DNA of 64,000 nt from Caulobacter sp. BK020 (GTDB lineage Bacteria > Pseudomonadota > Alphaproteobacteria > Caulobacterales > Caulobacteraceae): assembly GCF_004342605.1 (NCBI RefSeq), contig NZ_SLZL01000004.1, positions 265,344-329,343 of the forward strand, written 5' to 3'. How positions within the stretch are numbered: the first letter of the stretch is position 1; every line of letters begins with the position of its first letter. Below are positions 61,449 through 64,000 of this stretch, piece after piece. The notes beneath the pieces are model-generated. The model did no database searches. It worked only from the letters and a program-made list of their open reading frames with translations, and had not been told where the DNA came from. Position numbers and translations under genes: made by a program.

Positions 61449-62417
61449 ATGAGCGTCGTGGCGGCCTATGTCTACAAGGACGGCGCCCGGGTCCGCGCAA
61501 TCAGCCTGGACAAGGACGACGCCCTGGCCGTCAAGCCGGGCGAGTTCGTCTGGATCGGCCTCTACGAGCCCAGCGAGGCCGAGCTGGACCGCCTGCGGAC
61601 CCGCTTCAAGCTGCATCCGCTGGCGATCGAGGACGCGCTCAACGCCCACCAGCGGCCCAAGGTCGAGGTCTATGGCCGCGAGCTGTTCGTGGTGGCCCGC
61701 ACCGCCCAGCTGGTCGACGCTCAGATCGCCTATGGCGAGACGGCGATCTTCGTCGGCCAGGGCCACCTGATCACCGTCCGGCACGGCTCGGCGCGGGCTC
61801 ATACGGAGCTGCGCGACCAGCTGGAGGCCTCGCCGACCCTGCTGGCCAAGGGTTCGGACTACGTGCTGCACGCCGTGCTCGACTTCGTGGTCGACGGCTA
61901 CCTGCCGATCATCCAGGCCCTGGAAGACGAGGTGCTGGACATCGAGCGCCGCACGCTGGAGGCCTTCCTCAGCCACGGCGAGGTCAAGCGCCTGTTCCAC
62001 CTGCGGCGCGACCTGATCCGCTTCAAGCGGGTTCTCTCGCCCATGGCCGAGGTCTGCGGACGGCTGGAGCACCTGGAGACGCCCTGCCTGGACGACGACG
62101 TCCGTCCCTATTTCCGCGACGTGCTCGACCACACCCAGAAGGTGGAGGGCATGGTCGACGCCCTGCGCGAGGTGATCACCTCGGTGTTCGAGGCCGCCTC
62201 CCTGCTGGAACAGCAGCGGCAAAGCGCCATCACCCGCAAGCTGGCCGCCTGGGCCGCCATCCTGGCCGTGCCGACGGCGGTGGCCGGAATCTACGGCATG
62301 AACTTCGAACACATGCCCGAGCTGCGCTGGGTATGGGGCTATCCGGCGGTGATGGTGGGGATCGTCGGCGTGGTGGGGTGGCTCTACTGGCGGTTCAAGA
62401 AGAACGAGTGGCTGTGA
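61449..62417 (+). CDS. corA: CorA-type magnesium/cobalt transporter
   Basis: A 322-residue inner-membrane channel for Mg2+ and related ions. A large cytoplasmic N-terminal domain (KLHPLAIEDALNAHQRPKVE) leads to a long stalk helix. Two C-terminal membrane segments follow. The first ends in the selectivity motif GMNFEHMPEL, and the second is YPAVMVGIVGVVGWLYWRFK, with a short basic tail (KKNEWL). I chose ATG 61449 with GGGGATCCCG upstream over the in-frame TTG at 61437. No magnesium riboswitch is visible in the short leader. Confidence 0.95.
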   Translation: MSVVAAYVYKDGARVRAISLDKDDALAVKPGEFVWIGLYEPSEAELDRLRTRFKLHPLAIEDALNAHQRPKVEVYGRELFVVARTAQLVDAQIAYGETAIFVGQGHLITVRHGSARAHTELRDQLEASPTLLAKGSDYVLHAVLDFVVDGYLPIIQALEDEVLDIERRTLEAFLSHGEVKRLFHLRRDLIRFKRVLSPMAEVCGRLEHLETPCLDDDVRPYFRDVLDHTQKVEGMVDALREVITSVFEAASLLEQQRQSAITRKLAAWAAILAVPTAVAGIYGMNFEHMPELRWVWGYPAVMVGIVGVVGWLYWRFKKNEWL

Positions 62418-62559
62418 CAAACGCCGCGACGCCGGAAAGGCGGCGATTGTCTAAATAAACTTTATGGCGAACCTATCGAAAAAAATCAATTTATGGTTCA
62501 ATCGCGAGAGTACGAGTTGCTTAGCGTCCGCCCCTCAAATCCAGCGCTCGGACACGATC

Positions 62560-63216
62560 ATGCACCGTCAAAGTGGCCCCGAAACCCCCTTTCCTCTCGC
62601 CGCCAGCGTCTCGGCCTCGCCCGGAGGCCCCAGCATCTGGCCCGTTCCCCCGCCGATCCCGAACAGCAGCGCCAGCGGACCGCCGCCCGGCTACACAGAA
62701 AGTTACGGAAGGGCCGAATACCGGGCGTTTCGCCTGGGACGCGCCCTGCTCATCCAGGCCTGGGGCACGCTGTCGAGCGTGAGCCAGATCCCGGACATCC
62801 GGCAAAGCCCCCTCAAGATCTACCCGCCGCAATTCGACTTCTGGGTCTACACGCCACAGTTCGCCCTGCCGGCCCTGAAGCCTTTCAAACTGTCAGAGAT
62901 CTTCGGGTTTCCGACGGGCGCGCCGGTCGTCGTGATTCACGACGCGGACGGCCACCATACGATCGGGATCGAGGACATCGTCTTTGACGAACCGCCGGCC
63001 ATCGCCCTCAAGGGCGGGACGCCCCCGCCCGAAGAGATCGGCTATGGAAAGTCGTTCGAGGCGGCCTTCGCCGCCGCGGTGGCCGCGCTTCCCACGACAG
63101 CTCCCGGCTCGGCCGACAGCCTGGCGACCTATCGGCTGATCGAAAGCGGCCTGCGCCGCGGCGGCGTCGCGGGCATAAACCTTCACTACGCCCGGGTCGA
63201 CGTCACCTTCTCCTGA
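62560..63216 (+). CDS. Hypothetical protein, Pro-rich N-terminus
   Basis: About 218 residues, no recognised family. A Pro/Ser-rich start is followed by YTESYGRAEYRAFRLGRALL, IQAWGTLSSVSQIPDIRQSP and LKIYPPQFDFWVYTPQFALP, a globular alpha/beta part, and C-terminal VAGINLHYARVDVTFS. There is no signal peptide or membrane segment. The frame extends to ATG 62464, but those codons (CTA, AAA, TTA, AGT) are foreign to the rest of the window, so I start at 62560; neither start has a clear ribosome site. The function is unknown. Confidence 0.6.
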   Translation: MHRQSGPETPFPLAASVSASPGGPSIWPVPPPIPNSSASGPPPGYTESYGRAEYRAFRLGRALLIQAWGTLSSVSQIPDIRQSPLKIYPPQFDFWVYTPQFALPALKPFKLSEIFGFPTGAPVVVIHDADGHHTIGIEDIVFDEPPAIALKGGTPPPEEIGYGKSFEAAFAAAVAALPTTAPGSADSLATYRLIESGLRRGGVAGINLHYARVDVTFS

Positions 63217-63252
63217 GCCGACCGCCCGGGCTGAGAGTCGGCTCGGGCGCCT

Positions 63253-63477
63253 TCAGCTCGCCCAGCGGGCCGGATGCAGGAAGCGTCCCGCCTCAGCGCC
63301 GTCGCGCAGGAACACCCGAACCTCGGCGGCATGGCCCGAGGCGGCCAGGCGATTGGCCAGGTCCCGGGCCGCGGCCTCGGCCCGACCGCCACGTTCGAAG
63401 GTCAGTTCGGCCTCCAGGGCCTCGGAACGCACGGCCCAGCCCTGCTCGGCCGGGGCGACGGAAATCAGCAGAGCCAT
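63253..63477 (-). CDS. Small hypothetical protein (DUF2188-like)
   Basis: A 74-residue protein. AGGAG lies 6 bases before ATG 63477, supporting that start over the one at 63495. GWAVRSEALEAELTFERGGR, AEAAARDLANRLAASGHAAE and VRVFLRDGAEAGRF follow a beta-helix-beta layout like DUF2188 (GWxV...A...A..LA...V.V...DG). The likeness is weak. It could bind a nucleic acid or metabolite, but nothing shows this. It is convergent with the hypothetical gene at 62560. Confidence 0.6.
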   Translation of the reverse strand: MALLISVAPAEQGWAVRSEALEAELTFERGGRAEAAARDLANRLAASGHAAEVRVFLRDGAEAGRFLHPARWAS

Positions 63478-63909
63478 CACGAGCTCCTTACGCAAATCGA
63501 ATTTGGGAGCGCTGATCCAACAGCGCGAACGAGCGGTTATTCGGGCGTCAATCGGCCCCGAAACGTCGAGGTCAGATCGGCATTCGCCCTACGAGGGGAT
63601 GACATCGACACATCTTATAGGCTCGCAACTTCACAACTTGACGACATGGCTACAGCTCAGACGCAACCGACGCGAGCCAGAACTCCTGACCCCGTTTTCA
63701 GTTTCTCGGGTCGTTCGATGATCTGTCGACGCGGCCAGAAAATCTGCCGGGACTAAAACCATATTCATTTGATAGGTTTTAAGCGGCGACGCCCTTTCCC
63801 TCCCCTTTGGGCGACGCCGGCGCGCGCCGCGCGGACCCATCGGGGGATGGGTGTTCGCGCGGCGCGTCTTGGCCTTGCGTCCTTCGAGGCGCGCTCATGA
63901 GCGCGCACC
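63478..63909. other. Intergenic region with two palindromes beside a transposase end
   Basis: About 430 bases. The first 280 bases hold no supported gene. Near 63815-63870 lies a long imperfect hairpin (GCGCCGCGCG-GACCCATC / GATGGGT-GTTCGCGCGGCGC). At 63889-63906 GCGCGCTCATGAGCGCGC is a perfect 18-bp palindrome, close after the transposase stop. They may mark an insertion-sequence end or terminator. Confidence 0.5.
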
Positions 63910-64000
63910 TCAGCAACTGTGTTTTTCCACGATGAGGAGGGGCTGGGACAGGAAGCTGGCTTTGTCTCTGAAGGCGGCGTTGAGAGCGACCAGGAGCTTT
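63910..64000 (-). mobile_element. 3' end of a transposase-like gene (IS110-type C-terminus), truncated by the window
   Basis: The minus frame reads KLLVALNAAFRDKASF, then LSQPLLIVEKHSC and stops at 63912-63910; 29 codons are visible. KLLVALNAxxRD followed by a short tail is the usual end of IS110-family transposases. The rest lies beyond the window, so whether the element is complete is unknown. A perfect 18-bp palindrome lies just 3' of the stop. Confidence 0.55.

Overview
The window is high-GC alphaproteobacterial DNA, most likely from Caulobacter or a close Caulobacteraceae relative. This rests on its gene content: two TonB-dependent receptors, S9 dipeptidyl peptidase, DUF4424, DUF4198 and EF-hand proteins, an RHH/EF-hand membrane protein, and stem-loop repeats of the kind scattered through these genomes. 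Species cannot be read from the sequence. I see no rRNA, origin, prophage or CRISPR array. One tRNA-Ser(GGA) is present, and the right edge cuts a transposase-like 3' end.

Left part (1-20 kb): a secreted protein cut by the window edge, a D-2-hydroxyacid dehydrogenase, a 1251-residue RTX protein, EttA, a TonB receptor, signal peptidase I, a small RHH-TM-EF-hand protein, a candidate small RNA, a serralysin-type RTX metalloprotease, a DPP IV-type peptidase, a P-loop kinase/ATPase, a DUF3883 protein and a sensorless histidine kinase.

Middle (20-36 kb): small membrane and lipoprotein genes (entericidin, DUF983, DUF3309), a KgtP-like transporter, DUF599, MmcQ/YjbR, MsrA, tRNA-Ser, Rnk, DUF4424 and an SRPBCC/ArsR pair. 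A probable Fur-controlled heme-uptake locus follows (DUF4198 and EF-hand genes divergent from a heme-type TonB receptor across a Fur-like dyad), then PurU, a GH2 glycosidase and a MerR-ATPase fusion.

Right part (36-64 kb): a 9.7-kb gene encodes a 3248-residue RTX adhesin, with a seven-repeat propeller-like head, about 15 tandem 96-residue Ig-like repeats and a C-terminal RTX region. It diverges from three tandem tail-collar-domain proteins, next to a DUF6916 gene and a GNAT gene. A tightly overlapping operon follows for an acetamido-uronic nucleotide sugar: oxidoreductase, UDP-sugar 6-dehydrogenase, left-handed beta-helix acetyltransferase, SDR and UDP-GlcNAc 2-epimerase. It is flanked by two CgeB-like glycosyltransferases. 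An AraC regulator, a degenerate DHp-like coiled coil, an MHS transporter and CorA complete the region.

Themes: three probable type I secretion (RTX) substrates have no transporter in the window. Surface and envelope functions dominate: adhesin, collar proteins, polysaccharide sugar synthesis and TonB receptors. At least three families of intergenic stem-loop repeats sit at gene ends and sometimes contain the stop codons. The least explained items are the collar/adhesin locus, the candidate anti-Shine-Dalgarno small RNA, the membrane RHH-EF-hand protein and the MerR-ATPase fusion.
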